From PALSA-278 sp963760285 (GTDB taxonomy: Bacteria > Acidobacteriota > Terriglobia > Acidiferrales > UBA7541), in contig CAVXCI010000001.1 of the NCBI GenBank assembly GCA_963760285.1, positions 496,001 through 560,000 on the forward strand: DNA of 64,000 nt, in the 5' to 3' direction. Positions within the stretch are counted from its first letter, which is position 1. Each line of letters starts with the position of its first letter. Positions 52,558 through 61,986 of the stretch are shown here, piece by piece. Made by a program: the position numbers and the translations under genes. The notes under the pieces are model-generated. The model was given only the letters and a program-made list of their open reading frames with translations, was not told the origin of the DNA and did not search any database.

Positions 52558-54984
52558 TCAGTGCGCCACAGGGGTTGCTTCGGCCACCGGGCGAAACGCC
52601 AAGACGCCATCTGCTAGGTAGATTTCCAGCGCCGCCGGCCTCTGCAACCCTCCCTGAATCAGGGTTTCGGACAGCGGGTCCTCCACGTATTTCTGCAATG
52701 CGCGCCGCAACGGTCGCGCTCCATAGCTGCGATCGGTGCATGTTTTCTCCAGAATCCACTGGCGTGCTTCCGGAGTCAGCGCAATCTGCACCTGCCGATG
52801 GACCAGTGTATCGTTTATCTGAGACACGAGAAGCTCGATAATCCGCAGTAGATCGTCGTCCGCCAGCGGATTGAACAGGATAATTTCATCCAGTCGGTTC
52901 AAAAACTCCGGATTAAAAAGTCTTTTGACCTCGCCCATCACCATTTCGTCCACGCCCTTGGGCTGGATCGAATCCGACGCGTTTTGGAAGCCCAGGGTGG
53001 ACTGCTTTTGCAACTGGCGCGCCCCGATATTGGACGTCATGATGATGATGGCATTCCGGAAATCCACGGTATTTCCCAGACCGTCGGTAAGCTGCCCGTC
53101 TTCGAAAACCTGTAGCAGGATGTTGTAGACGTCCGGGTGCGCCTTTTCAATCTCATCCAGAAGAATCACGGAGTACGGTGTCCGCCGGATGCGTTCGGTG
53201 AGTTGACCGCCCTCTTCATATCCCACGTAGCCCGGAGGCGCGCCAATCAGCTTGGAAACGGAATGCTTCTCCATGTACTCGGACATGTCAAAACGCACCA
53301 ACGACTTCTCGCTGCCAAAAAGAAATTCCGCAAGCCGCCGCGCCACTTCCGTTTTGCCCACTCCCGTGGGCCCGAGGAATAGGAAACATCCCACGGGACG
53401 TCCCGGTGCCTTCAAACCTGCGCGGCTCCGCCGGATGGCGCGCGCCAGGGCGGCGATGGCCTTATCCTGGCTGATGACCCGCCTATGAAGTTCTTCTTCG
53501 ATGCGCAGCAACTTTTGCTGCTCATCTTCCTTAATGGAGGTCACCTGCACACCTGTCCAACGCGCCACAACCTCTTCGATGTCATCACGCGTGACCATGC
53601 CGATGGAAGAATCGTCCAGTTTTAATTTCTCGCGCATGGCGCGGAGACGGTCTTTCTCTTTGCGCTCTTCTTCCGAATAAATGCGCGCTTTCTCAAATTC
53701 ATGGTTGGCGATGGCTGTTTCCATGCGGTGCGCGTAGAACTTCACCTTCTTTTGCGCTTCCGCGACGTCTTCTGGCAGCATCGCCTGGCGCAATTTCACG
53801 CGCGCGCCGGCTTCATCCAGCAGGTCAATGGCCTTGTCCGGAAGGAAACGGTCGGGAATATAACGGCTGGAAAGATAGACCGCATAGCGAACCGCTTCGT
53901 CAGCGAAGCTGACGGCATGGAATTTTTCGTAGCGGTCGCGAACACCCTGAAGAACACAGATAGCTTCTTCCTCGTTCGGAGCCGATACTTTCACGGATTG
54001 AAAACGCCTCTCCAACGAGCGGTCCTTCTCGACGGATTTCCTGTATTCACCTGGCGTGGTGGAACCGATGCACTGAATCTCCCCGCGGCTTAGCGCAGGC
54101 TTCAAAATGTTCGCGGCGTCCAGCGAGCCCTCGGCGGAACCCGCGCCTACCAGAGTGTGCAATTCATCAATGAAAACGATGGCGTTTTGATTCTCCATCA
54201 ACTCCTTCATGATGGTTTTCAGCCGCTCTTCAAACTGTCCGCGATATTTGGTGCCCGCAACGATGAGCGAAAGATCCAGCGCCAAAATGCGCTTATCCGC
54301 CAGAAATGGCGGGACATCACCATCGGCAATGCGCTGCGCCAATCCTTCGACGATCGCAGTTTTTCCCACGCCCGGCTCGCCGATAAGCACCGGATTGTTT
54401 TTCGTGCGGCGGCAGAGAATCTGAATTACGCGTTCTAATTCGCGGTCGCGGCCCACCAACGGATCCAACTGGCCCTCCATGGCCGCCTGCGTCAAATCGC
54501 GACTGAACTCCGAGAGCAGCGAAGTTTCCTTCGGCCGGTTGACGGGGACCTTCTCCCCGGAACTGCGCAACAGGTCTTCGCGCACCGTGGCCAGGCGCAG
54601 GTTCCTCTCCTGCAAAATCTCCGCCGCGAATGCCTTTTCCTCGCGCAGAATTCCCAGCAAGAGATGTTCGGTGCCGACGTGCTTATGGCCCAGCCGGTCC
54701 GCCTCTTCCTGCGCAAGGTTCAGTATGCGCTTACATTCATGGCTGAGCGGCACATCCACCGAAGTGGGGATGCGTTCGCGGACAGTGATACGCGCTTCGA
54801 TCTCCCTGCGAATGGCTTCTATGGAGCTATGGGCCTTCAGGAAACGGTTGGCTAGGGCCTTATCTTCTCGCAGCAATCCCAGGAGCAGGTGTTCGGTTTC
54901 AATGTACGGGCTTCCGTACTGGCTGGCTTCGTATCGCGCGAAAAAAATCACGCGACGCGCCTTTTCCGTGAAACGCTCAAACAC
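52558..54984 (-). CDS. clpC: ClpC/ClpA-type AAA+ unfoldase
   Basis: 808 residues. Two Clp_N repeats (MFERFTEKARRVIFFARYEA; ETEHLLLGLLREDKAL and GTEHLLLGILREEKAF), AAA-1 with Walker A VLIGEPGVGKTAIVEGLAQR, a UVR-like linker (YAHRMETAIANHEFEKARIY), and AAA-2 with Walker A FLFLGPTGVGKTEVARRLAE and the sensor GARPLRRALQKYVEDPL. It unfolds substrates for ClpP. The GTG start overlaps the lolD stop by 8 nt. No mcsA/mcsB partners are adjacent. Confidence 0.93.
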   Translation of the reverse strand: MFERFTEKARRVIFFARYEASQYGSPYIETEHLLLGLLREDKALANRFLKAHSSIEAIRREIEARITVRERIPTSVDVPLSHECKRILNLAQEEADRLGHKHVGTEHLLLGILREEKAFAAEILQERNLRLATVREDLLRSSGEKVPVNRPKETSLLSEFSRDLTQAAMEGQLDPLVGRDRELERVIQILCRRTKNNPVLIGEPGVGKTAIVEGLAQRIADGDVPPFLADKRILALDLSLIVAGTKYRGQFEERLKTIMKELMENQNAIVFIDELHTLVGAGSAEGSLDAANILKPALSRGEIQCIGSTTPGEYRKSVEKDRSLERRFQSVKVSAPNEEEAICVLQGVRDRYEKFHAVSFADEAVRYAVYLSSRYIPDRFLPDKAIDLLDEAGARVKLRQAMLPEDVAEAQKKVKFYAHRMETAIANHEFEKARIYSEEERKEKDRLRAMREKLKLDDSSIGMVTRDDIEEVVARWTGVQVTSIKEDEQQKLLRIEEELHRRVISQDKAIAALARAIRRSRAGLKAPGRPVGCFLFLGPTGVGKTEVARRLAEFLFGSEKSLVRFDMSEYMEKHSVSKLIGAPPGYVGYEEGGQLTERIRRTPYSVILLDEIEKAHPDVYNILLQVFEDGQLTDGLGNTVDFRNAIIIMTSNIGARQLQKQSTLGFQNASDSIQPKGVDEMVMGEVKRLFNPEFLNRLDEIILFNPLADDDLLRIIELLVSQINDTLVHRQVQIALTPEARQWILEKTCTDRSYGARPLRRALQKYVEDPLSETLIQGGLQRPAALEIYLADGVLAFRPVAEATPVAH

Positions 54985-55798
54985 GGGTCACCTGCGATTC
55001 CCTCTCGGAAGAAGGACGATTTCCGGCTGGGCCCGCATCCGGGCCAAGGGCAAAGGCCTCTCCCGTGCTGTGCAGCATGCCGCGTTCCAGCAGTAATTGG
55101 CAGTCTGCGCGACGGGCCAGCGAAAGATTGTGAGTAGCAATGATGGACGTGAGCTGGAGGGACTGATGCAATCGTTGGATAAGCCCAAAAATCGTCTCGG
55201 CGTTTCCTTCATCCAGGTCCCCGGTGGGTTCATCGGCCAGAAGCAATTGTGGTCCGCCGACCAACGCGCGGGCGATGGCCACGCGCTGTTGCTCGCCCCC
55301 CGATAGTTCGCTTGTGCGGTTGTCGACGCGCTCCCCCAAGCCTACTTCATTCAGCCAGTGGGTGGCGCGGTTGCCCGCCTCCCGCGGAGTTACGCCGCGC
55401 AACAACAGCGGCATGGCTACGTTTTCCGCAGCGGTAAAATCAGGGAGCAGATGATGCCTCTGCCACACAAAACCGATTTTGCAGCCGCGCAAATCAGCAA
55501 GTTCAGCCTCACTTAGCGCAGAAATCATTTTCCCGCCGAAGTATACTGTACCGCTTGTTGGAGTGTCCAGCGCGCCCAGCAGATGGAGCAATGTGCTTTT
55601 CCCCGCTCCAGACGGCCCGATAACGGCCATCATCTGGCCCCGCTCCAGCGCCAGGTTCGCTCCCGCCAGCGCGGTCACTTCCGACGGTCCAGAGCGAAAA
55701 GTTTTCCGCAAGCGCTCGGCCCGCACCAGCACCGTTTTCGCAGACCGCGTGGGAACTTCAACCGTTGAAAACGACTCGGTTTGTGCCGGCGAAATCAT
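54977..55798 (-). CDS. lolD: LolD-like lipoprotein-release ABC ATPase
   Basis: 273 residues. RAERLRKTFRSGPSEVTALA, Walker A AVIGPSGAGKSTLLHLLGAL, Q-loop VWQRHHLLPDFTAAENVAMP with the LolD-type LLPDFTAxENVxxP, signature TSELSGGEQQRVAIARALVG, Walker B LLLADEPTGDLDE. A 30-residue C-terminal extension is unusual. It energises LolC/E-type permeases that free lipoproteins from the inner membrane. The gap to the upstream permease gene is 175 bp and holds nothing that I could support. Confidence 0.9.
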   Translation of the reverse strand: MISPAQTESFSTVEVPTRSAKTVLVRAERLRKTFRSGPSEVTALAGANLALERGQMMAVIGPSGAGKSTLLHLLGALDTPTSGTVYFGGKMISALSEAELADLRGCKIGFVWQRHHLLPDFTAAENVAMPLLLRGVTPREAGNRATHWLNEVGLGERVDNRTSELSGGEQQRVAIARALVGGPQLLLADEPTGDLDEGNAETIFGLIQRLHQSLQLTSIIATHNLSLARRADCQLLLERGMLHSTGEAFALGPDAGPAGNRPSSERESQVTRV

Positions 55799-55973
55799 GA
55801 TCTTCCGCAGCGGGAACTCCTATGCACTGAAAACCCTCGTGTGCCCTCTGCTTCCCTAACCGTTTGCGTCCAACCTACTTAAATTCATCTTAGCACAGTC
55901 GCAGGAATCAAATGTGTGACACACGCCGGCGGGAGTTCACGAAACCTCCGCCAGTCCTTGGCAAATTGGCGGT

Positions 55974-57200
55974 CTAGTCGTAGCGGAGAATGTCCACCGG
56001 CAAAATCGTGGAGGCCGCCCGGGCAGGATACAACGTGGCACCCAGACTGATCGCCAACGCGGCAGCGGCGATCCAAAGAGCGTCCATGGCGCTGGCATGA
56101 AAAGGAACGAAGGGAATCGCATACACTTCCGGATTGAGGGGAATCAAGCGCCACGCATTCGCGATGGCGGCAAATCCGTAACCCACCACCAGGCCGGTCA
56201 GCGTCCCCACAACGCCAACGGTCAACCCCTGCAAAAGAAAAATCATGCGCACCTGTTCCCGGCGCGCGCCCAGCGACATCAGGACCGCCACATCACGGGT
56301 CTTATCCGCTACGGTCATCGTCAGCACCACCAATATATTCAGCCCGGCCACAAAGGTGATCAGGCCGATAAAAATTGCCGTCGCCAGTTTTTCCAGACTT
56401 AGCGCCCTGAAAAGCGCCTGATTCTCCTCCATCCATGTCGTAGTCGTAAATCCTGGGCCCGCTTCCCGAAGGAGAACTTGCGCGATGTTCCCGGCGTCAT
56501 TCAGATTCTGGACGCGGATTTCCAAAATGCTGACCACATCGCCCGTCGCCGCCAGTTCCTGCGCTTGCTTCAGAGTCACAAAAACCCAGTTGGCATCGTA
56601 GTCGTAAAACCCTGAATTAAAGATGCCCGCAACGCGAAACCGGCGCGAACGCGGAATCAGCCCGAAGGGGGTCAGCGTCCCTTCAGGGCTGGTGATGGTG
56701 ACGTAATCATCCGGGTGAATGGCCATGTCTGCCGCCAGCATTCGCCCAATTACTACGCTGCCCAACCCGTCGCGGTCCGGTGAGAAATCAAGATGGCCAG
56801 CTTCAATCTGCTGCAGGGCACGATCCCCGCGGACCTCCGCGTCAGGATCGACTCCCTTCAGAACCACTCCCCGCGCGCGCGTCCCGCTGGAAAGTAGAAC
56901 GGTTTCATAAATCACCGGAGCAATGGAACGAACGCCGGGGGTTTTGGAAAGTCTTGCCATCAGCGGACGATAGTCTGCAATCCCTTCGGGACTTGTGGGC
57001 TTCAGATTGATGTGCGCGGTTACGCCCAGAAGACGGTCCCGCAAGGCATCACTGAATCCTGTGTTCATCGCCAACGCCACCACCAGTGTCATGACTCCGG
57101 CAGCCACTCCCAGAACAGCCAGCATCGTGGCCAGACGCAGGACGGGAGGCCGATGCCGTGATCGGAGATAGCGCTTCGCAACCAGCCATTCAAATCTCAT
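55974..57200 (-). CDS. lolC: LolC/LolE-type lipoprotein-release permease
   Basis: 408 residues. FEWLVAKRYLRSRHRPPVLR is the LolC/E start. A first span (LATMLAVLGVAAGVMTLVVA), a large periplasmic domain (INLKPTSPEGIADY to TTTWMEENQALFRALSLEKL) and three C-terminal spans (FIGLITFVAGLNILVVLTMT; DVAVLMSLGARREQVRMIFL) follow. Only one such permease is present with one LolD, so the transporter may be a homodimer (LolF-like). It overlaps lysS by 4 nt (ATGA), which places it in that operon. Confidence 0.9.
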   Translation of the reverse strand: MRFEWLVAKRYLRSRHRPPVLRLATMLAVLGVAAGVMTLVVALAMNTGFSDALRDRLLGVTAHINLKPTSPEGIADYRPLMARLSKTPGVRSIAPVIYETVLLSSGTRARGVVLKGVDPDAEVRGDRALQQIEAGHLDFSPDRDGLGSVVIGRMLAADMAIHPDDYVTITSPEGTLTPFGLIPRSRRFRVAGIFNSGFYDYDANWVFVTLKQAQELAATGDVVSILEIRVQNLNDAGNIAQVLLREAGPGFTTTTWMEENQALFRALSLEKLATAIFIGLITFVAGLNILVVLTMTVADKTRDVAVLMSLGARREQVRMIFLLQGLTVGVVGTLTGLVVGYGFAAIANAWRLIPLNPEVYAIPFVPFHASAMDALWIAAAALAISLGATLYPARAASTILPVDILRYD

Positions 57201-58765
57201 TTCGATTCTGGGGCGGCGTACCGATCATCCGGTTCTTCGCCAGTTGCCGGGGGGCGCAGCAGGGGAAACAAGATTACTTCGCGAATGGAGTGAGAATCCG
57301 TCAGCAGCATGACCAGGCGGTCAATTCCAATCCCTTCGCCTGCCGTGGGAGGCATTCCGTGCGCCAGCGCACGGATATAATCTTCATCCACCTGTTTGGG
57401 AGCCTCGTCCCCTCCGGCTTCCACCTGTTCGCGAAAGCGCTTTTCCTGTTCTTCGGGATCGTTCAATTCGGAATAGCCGTTGGCGATTTCAAATCCGCCG
57501 GCGAAGACTTCGAAGCGCTCAGCGAGCGATGGATCATCATCGCGGCACTTGGAGAGCGGAGAGAGCTCATTGGGAAAATCGAAAATGGTGGTGGGCTGGA
57601 TCAGCTTGGATTCAGCCACGGCCTCAAAAAGCATCCCGGTGATCTCGCCGTCAGCCGTCTGATCCGTGAATTGGACAGGCGGTTCACCAATCTTCGCAAC
57701 ATGGGAATTAAATTTTCTTGCAGCTTCGCGGGAACCACCGCTCGCGGCAAGGTCCCCGATGCGTGGAGGAGCGCCTGCCGCCGCGGGCCAATGGCGGACG
57801 ATGGCTTCCCGCATGGTGAGCCGTTCAATGCGCCCGAAATCCAGCGTGTGCTCTCCGAACGGCACCTTCGTCGTGCCGCAAATCTCCTGCGCCAAACCCG
57901 CCAGCAACTCGTCCGTTAGCCGCATCAAATCACGATAGTCGCTATAGGCCTGGTAGAACTCCAGCATGGTGAACTCAGGATTGTATTTGGCGCCAACCCC
58001 TTCATTCCGAAAGTTCCGGTTTATTTCATAAACCCTGTCCAGGCCGCCGACCACCAGCCTCTTCAAGTAAAGTTCCGGCGCGATCCGCAAGTAAAGATCC
58101 ACGTCGAAGGTGTTGTGATGGGTGATGAACGGCCGCGCCGTGGCGCCCCCGGCGATGGGATGCATCATGGGAGTTTCCACTTCGATGTATCCACGGCCGT
58201 CAAAAAAACGGCGAATGTCGGAAATCAATCGCGCGCGTTTCAAAAAAATTTCGCGAACTTTTTCATTGGCGATTAAATCCAGGTACCGCTGCCGGTACCG
58301 AATCTCCACGTCGGCCAGCCCATGCCATTTTTCTGGCAAGGGGAGCAAGGCCTTGCTGAGAAAGAAAACTTTCTCCGTCCGGATGGTCAGTTCCTGCGTC
58401 TTGGTGCGAAAGAGAGGCCCCTCCACGCCGATGGTGTCGCCCAGGTCCAGCAGTCGGAACAACTCAAATGCCTCCGGGCCAACCACATCCAATTTCACGT
58501 AAACCTGCAGCCGTTTTCCCTGTCCCGCAAGATGAAGAAATCCGGCCTTTCCGTGCAGGCGAAGGGAAACGATGCGGCCTGCAACCCGGACATTTGTCTG
58601 GTTAGCCTCAAGCTCCGCGCCATCGCGCGCGCCAAATCGTTCCAGAATTTCCGCGACGGTATGGGTCCAATCGAACCGGTGCGGAAACGCGGGACATCCC
58701 AGCGCGGCTATTGCTTCCAGATTCTTGCGCCGTTGAATGAACTGGTCGAGCGGTTCAAATTGCAA
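57197..58765 (-). CDS. lysS: Lysyl-tRNA synthetase, class II
   Basis: 522 residues. The OB-fold anticodon domain includes VRVAGRIVSLRLHGKAGFLH. The catalytic core has RYLDLIANEKVREIFLKRAR, motif 2 around VYEINRNFRNEGVGAKYNPE with FTMLEFYQAY, and motif 3 near GIGIDRLVMLLTDSHSIREV followed by ILFPLLRP. The FEIANGYSELNDPEEQEKRF stretch is LysRS-specific. It charges tRNA-Lys. First gene of the minus-strand lysS-lolC-lolD-clpC-bamA group. Confidence 0.94.
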   Translation of the reverse strand: MQFEPLDQFIQRRKNLEAIAALGCPAFPHRFDWTHTVAEILERFGARDGAELEANQTNVRVAGRIVSLRLHGKAGFLHLAGQGKRLQVYVKLDVVGPEAFELFRLLDLGDTIGVEGPLFRTKTQELTIRTEKVFFLSKALLPLPEKWHGLADVEIRYRQRYLDLIANEKVREIFLKRARLISDIRRFFDGRGYIEVETPMMHPIAGGATARPFITHHNTFDVDLYLRIAPELYLKRLVVGGLDRVYEINRNFRNEGVGAKYNPEFTMLEFYQAYSDYRDLMRLTDELLAGLAQEICGTTKVPFGEHTLDFGRIERLTMREAIVRHWPAAAGAPPRIGDLAASGGSREAARKFNSHVAKIGEPPVQFTDQTADGEITGMLFEAVAESKLIQPTTIFDFPNELSPLSKCRDDDPSLAERFEVFAGGFEIANGYSELNDPEEQEKRFREQVEAGGDEAPKQVDEDYIRALAHGMPPTAGEGIGIDRLVMLLTDSHSIREVILFPLLRPPATGEEPDDRYAAPESK

Positions 58766-58976
58766 TGCGAATCCTTACCAAGGAAACGCGAGTATAGCGG
58801 GCCGCTTCGATGGGCGTCAAGAAACTGTGCCAAAAAAAAGACAACCGCGTCCACACACTCAGGGCCAGATCGCCAGCATGAAAGGGCCATTAATCATTGC
58901 GGAGACGGAACATCCAGGATGCCACATCTATTATCAACCTATACTTTGTTATACTGCACGAACCACAGGAGGCGGA

Positions 58977-59678
58977 GTGGTTGCCAAAGGGGTCGCCAGG
59001 TTCCTCTCCGGCGGGCGGTCAGTTTCGGATGATTGGACGGCCCGCCTGCCTGAGGAGAATAACGAGCTATTTGAAGGCGTTGTCCGCCGGTGGGAAGCCT
59101 CCTACGCGATGTTGAGTATTGTCTTGAACGAAGCTTTTTCGCTTCGCGCTCGCGGCGAATTGGTTCGTGCCCGCCAGCAATTAGCCGTGGCTTCTGACCT
59201 GTCCCAGCTGCTCGCTATACCCTTGGCTGGCGCCCTTCTGGCCATGGGTAGCCATGCACGCCAGCATCGAACCTATTCTCGCGTGGAACCCTTGAATCCA
59301 GGTTTTTTCAGGGGCGGCACAGGCCACCGGGCGGCCTCCTGGAGTTCACTGTTGCACAGCGTGCTCCTCGGCGACCGGTCTCGTTTTCTGCAGAAAATCC
59401 ACGCCCTCTCAAAGGCCGTGAAGGAGCTCGGTGATGAGTTCAGCTGCACCGCTGCCACCCTGGTGGAAGGCACGAGTACGGAGCCGGGTGTTGGATGGTC
59501 CAAACTGGATGTCCTGCATTTTGATTTGAATACCTGTGTAAGGGAGACCGTTGTGGTGCTGAAGTCTTTCCTCTGCGTGATTCCGCCCGGTGATCTAGGA
59601 ACCCTTCGGAACGATTTGATGGGACCGCCAACCTCCCGCTCCACTCCGGCCCGCCGAACGGCCCGCGTCGCAACCTAG
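58977..59678 (+). CDS. Conserved-looking protein of unknown function
   Basis: 233 residues from GTG at 58977, which has AGGAGG at 58967-58972 and follows a TATACT at 58950-58955; a longer reading from ATG at 58878 is possible but lies upstream of that promoter. The protein is mainly helical and soluble: ELFEGVVRRWEASYAMLSIV, RGELVRARQQLAVASDLSQL, FLQKIHALSKAVKELGDEFS, FDLNTCVRETVVVLKSFLCV. No motif known to me; probably cytosolic. Divergent from lysS and upstream of the sigma-factor operon. Confidence 0.6.
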   Translation: MVAKGVARFLSGGRSVSDDWTARLPEENNELFEGVVRRWEASYAMLSIVLNEAFSLRARGELVRARQQLAVASDLSQLLAIPLAGALLAMGSHARQHRTYSRVEPLNPGFFRGGTGHRAASWSSLLHSVLLGDRSRFLQKIHALSKAVKELGDEFSCTAATLVEGTSTEPGVGWSKLDVLHFDLNTCVRETVVVLKSFLCVIPPGDLGTLRNDLMGPPTSRSTPARRTARVAT

Positions 59679-59813
59679 ACGTAGTCTTCAATTCAGAAGA
59701 GAATAGGCCATCCCTCCAGTGGGGGGGTGGAATTCAATGCACGCCGAATCAGGCGAGGACAACTCCGGAGCGGAGACGCGCATCGCATGGAGTGATGCGT
59801 CCCGACGGGAAAC

Positions 59814-60464
59814 GTGGCCCGACCGAGACGAACTGAAACTGGGGAGCTTTCGGAAGCTGACGCCATACGCCTTGCTCAGCAAGGCGATGCGGCAGCCTTC
59901 GAACGTCTTTACGAACTGCATAAGCGGCGCGTTTACTCCCTATGCTTGCGGATGGTGAGCAACACCTCGGAAGCGGAGGATTTGACGCAGGAGGCGTTCC
60001 TCCAACTCTTCCGCAAGATCAGCACTTTCCGGGGAGAGTCCGCTTTTTCCACGTGGCTTCATCGGCTCGCGGTGAACGTGGTGCTGATGAAGGTGAGGAA
60101 AAAGACCATTCCGCAAACTTCTCTGGAAGAGGCCACCGAACCAGACGAGGACGGAGAGGGTCCGCGCAGGGATTTTGGAGGACCAGATCTGCGGTTGAGC
60201 GGCGCGATTGACCGTATGAATCTGCAGCATGCGATGGAACAATTGCCAGACGGCTATCGCGCTATTTTTGTCCTGCATGATGTGCAAGGATATGAGCACA
60301 ACGAGATCGCCGAGATAATGGGTTGCTCCATCGGGAATTCGAAATCCCAGTTGCACAAGGCCCGTATGCGGCTTCGTGAGTTACTCCACGAGGCGCAGCG
60401 CGAAGAGGCCCGGGAGAAACGGCGCGCTGCAAACGAAATAGAAGATGGCAAGGAAGGTCAATGA
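59814..60464 (+). CDS. ECF-type RNA polymerase sigma factor (RpoE-like)
   Basis: 216 residues. Region 2 is AAFERLYELHKRRVYSLCLR and SEAEDLTQEAFLQLFRKIST with FRGESAFSTWLHRLAVN; region 4 is LPDGYRAIFVLHDVQGYEHN and EIAEIMGCSIGNSKSQLHKA with RMRLRELL. There is no region 3. It starts with GTG (GGGA ahead) and overlaps the anti-sigma gene by 4 nt. It likely controls an envelope-stress set, judging by the DUF4097 and PDZ neighbours. Confidence 0.92.
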   Translation: MARPRRTETGELSEADAIRLAQQGDAAAFERLYELHKRRVYSLCLRMVSNTSEAEDLTQEAFLQLFRKISTFRGESAFSTWLHRLAVNVVLMKVRKKTIPQTSLEEATEPDEDGEGPRRDFGGPDLRLSGAIDRMNLQHAMEQLPDGYRAIFVLHDVQGYEHNEIAEIMGCSIGNSKSQLHKARMRLRELLHEAQREEAREKRRAANEIEDGKEGQ

Positions 60465-61108
60465 TGGACAGCAGTAGATGCAATCGGGTTGCGGCTGAGT
60501 TGGATGATTGGATTGACGGCTCGCGCTCCGCGGGATTTGTGGAACATCTGGCCGGGTGTGGGCGATGCAGAGGCGCCGTCGCCGATCTGAAAGCCATCCA
60601 TGATGCAGCCGCCGTCATGCGGACGGAACAAATGGACCCGCCGCCATACCTCTGGCGTTCCCTGAAGGCGCAACTGGAGCGGGAAGGAATTGTCCGGCTG
60701 CCGCGCAGAACCTGGCGTCAGGCGCTCCCGGGGCATTTCACGCGACCGGCACTCTCCTTCGCTTATTCCTTCGCCCTTCTATTCGGAATCGGCCTGCTCA
60801 GTTCACAGGTCAACCATTCCGAGCGCGCCACCTGGCAACAACAGCCGGAAACGGCTAGTGCCATCTATGATGCCAAGCTGCAGACGATGGAAGGCCAAAC
60901 AGCTAAATCATGGTCAGACCCGGATCCGGAAGTTGCTAGCGCGCTGAGGAGTGACCTGGCCATGGTTGACAACTATATTTTCTTGTGCAAAAAAAGTGTG
61001 AGCGAGCAGCCTGATAATGAACTTGCCCGCGATTACCTTAACAACGCTTACCAACAGAAATCTGATCTGCTGGCCTCCATGGTGGAACGCGGAGTGAGCT
61101 TGCAATGA
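60461..61108 (+). CDS. Zinc-finger anti-sigma factor (ZAS type)
   Basis: 215 residues. The N-terminal cytosolic domain has the ZAS motif HLAGCGRC (His-x3-Cys-x2-Cys). A membrane span follows at about residues 97-113 (PALSFAYSFALLFGIGLLSS), then a periplasmic domain of ~100 residues with helices (VDNYIFLCKKSVSEQPDNEL). It would hold the sigma factor until a signal leads to release. Overlaps of 4 nt with genes on both sides show tight translational coupling. Confidence 0.87.
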   Translation: MMDSSRCNRVAAELDDWIDGSRSAGFVEHLAGCGRCRGAVADLKAIHDAAAVMRTEQMDPPPYLWRSLKAQLEREGIVRLPRRTWRQALPGHFTRPALSFAYSFALLFGIGLLSSQVNHSERATWQQQPETASAIYDAKLQTMEGQTAKSWSDPDPEVASALRSDLAMVDNYIFLCKKSVSEQPDNELARDYLNNAYQQKSDLLASMVERGVSLQ

Positions 61109-61986
61109 GCTATTTGTTCCGGTCCCTTCCGAGCGCCATGCGAATTTCCCCCTGCTTGTTCATCGCCGTCCTGTTGGCGGCGGCTTCACCATCTTTTGCT
61201 GACCATCTGGAAAAGCATTTCCCGGTTAAGCCTCATCCTGTGATTGTGATTCACAACCCCAAAGGCAGGCTGGTGATCCAGTCCTGGCCCAAGGCCGAGG
61301 TGCAGGTGGTGGCGGACCACGCGAGCGATGAGATTGGAATTGAAGCGACGCAGAAGGGCAACCTGATCGAACTAAACACCATGCTTCTTTCTGAGAACGT
61401 CGGCCCGGACGCCCTTCGCGCTGACTACTCCTTGAATGTTCCTGCGGATGCCGAGCTTCAAGTTCACAACGACGCCGGCTTCGTGCAGGTCCTGCGCGTT
61501 TTTGGCGACACTGCGGTGGATACAGCCACGGCTATGGTAGATCTCGAGGACATTGGCGGTTTCATAAGCGTCAAGACGATTGGCGGATCTGTGGATTGCA
61601 TTCGGTGTTCAGGGCGAATCGAAATCTCTTCCTTCACGGGAGACCTTCGCCTGCTTCAGGGGCACCTTATGAACGTTCGCATGCACACCACAAACGGCAG
61701 CATTCTTTTCGACAGCGATTTCATGCCCAGCGGCGTCTATCTCGTGAGCAACTACAGCGGCCCCATAGAATTGCGGTTCTCTCCAGGCGATTCCTTCTCC
61801 GTGCAGGCGGTTTCCCTGCGCGGCATCGTGAACAATGAAGCAAACCTGACGCCGTCACCTATACATTCTCCCACGCGTCCTCCCCGTTTCTCGAACAGCA
61901 TCGTGGGGGGAAGCAAGGGACTGGGTCTGGCCCACGTGGAGCTCAGTTCATTCGATGGCACCATCAATATCCGCAAGCGCGAGTGA
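61105..61986 (+). CDS. DUF4097-type exported beta-helix protein
   Basis: 293 residues with a signal peptide (ISPCLFIAVLLAAASPSFA). The rest is a repetitive right-handed beta-solenoid-like fold typical of DUF4097/adhesin-like proteins: GRLVIQSWPKAEVQVVADHA, VDLEDIGGFISVKTIGGSVD, RIEISSFTGDLRLLQGHL, FDGTINIRKRE. It lies directly behind the anti-sigma gene with a 4-nt overlap, suggesting a periplasmic or surface output or sensor of the sigma system. Molecular role unknown. Confidence 0.75.
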   Translation: MSYLFRSLPSAMRISPCLFIAVLLAAASPSFADHLEKHFPVKPHPVIVIHNPKGRLVIQSWPKAEVQVVADHASDEIGIEATQKGNLIELNTMLLSENVGPDALRADYSLNVPADAELQVHNDAGFVQVLRVFGDTAVDTATAMVDLEDIGGFISVKTIGGSVDCIRCSGRIEISSFTGDLRLLQGHLMNVRMHTTNGSILFDSDFMPSGVYLVSNYSGPIELRFSPGDSFSVQAVSLRGIVNNEANLTPSPIHSPTRPPRFSNSIVGGSKGLGLAHVELSSFDGTINIRKRE

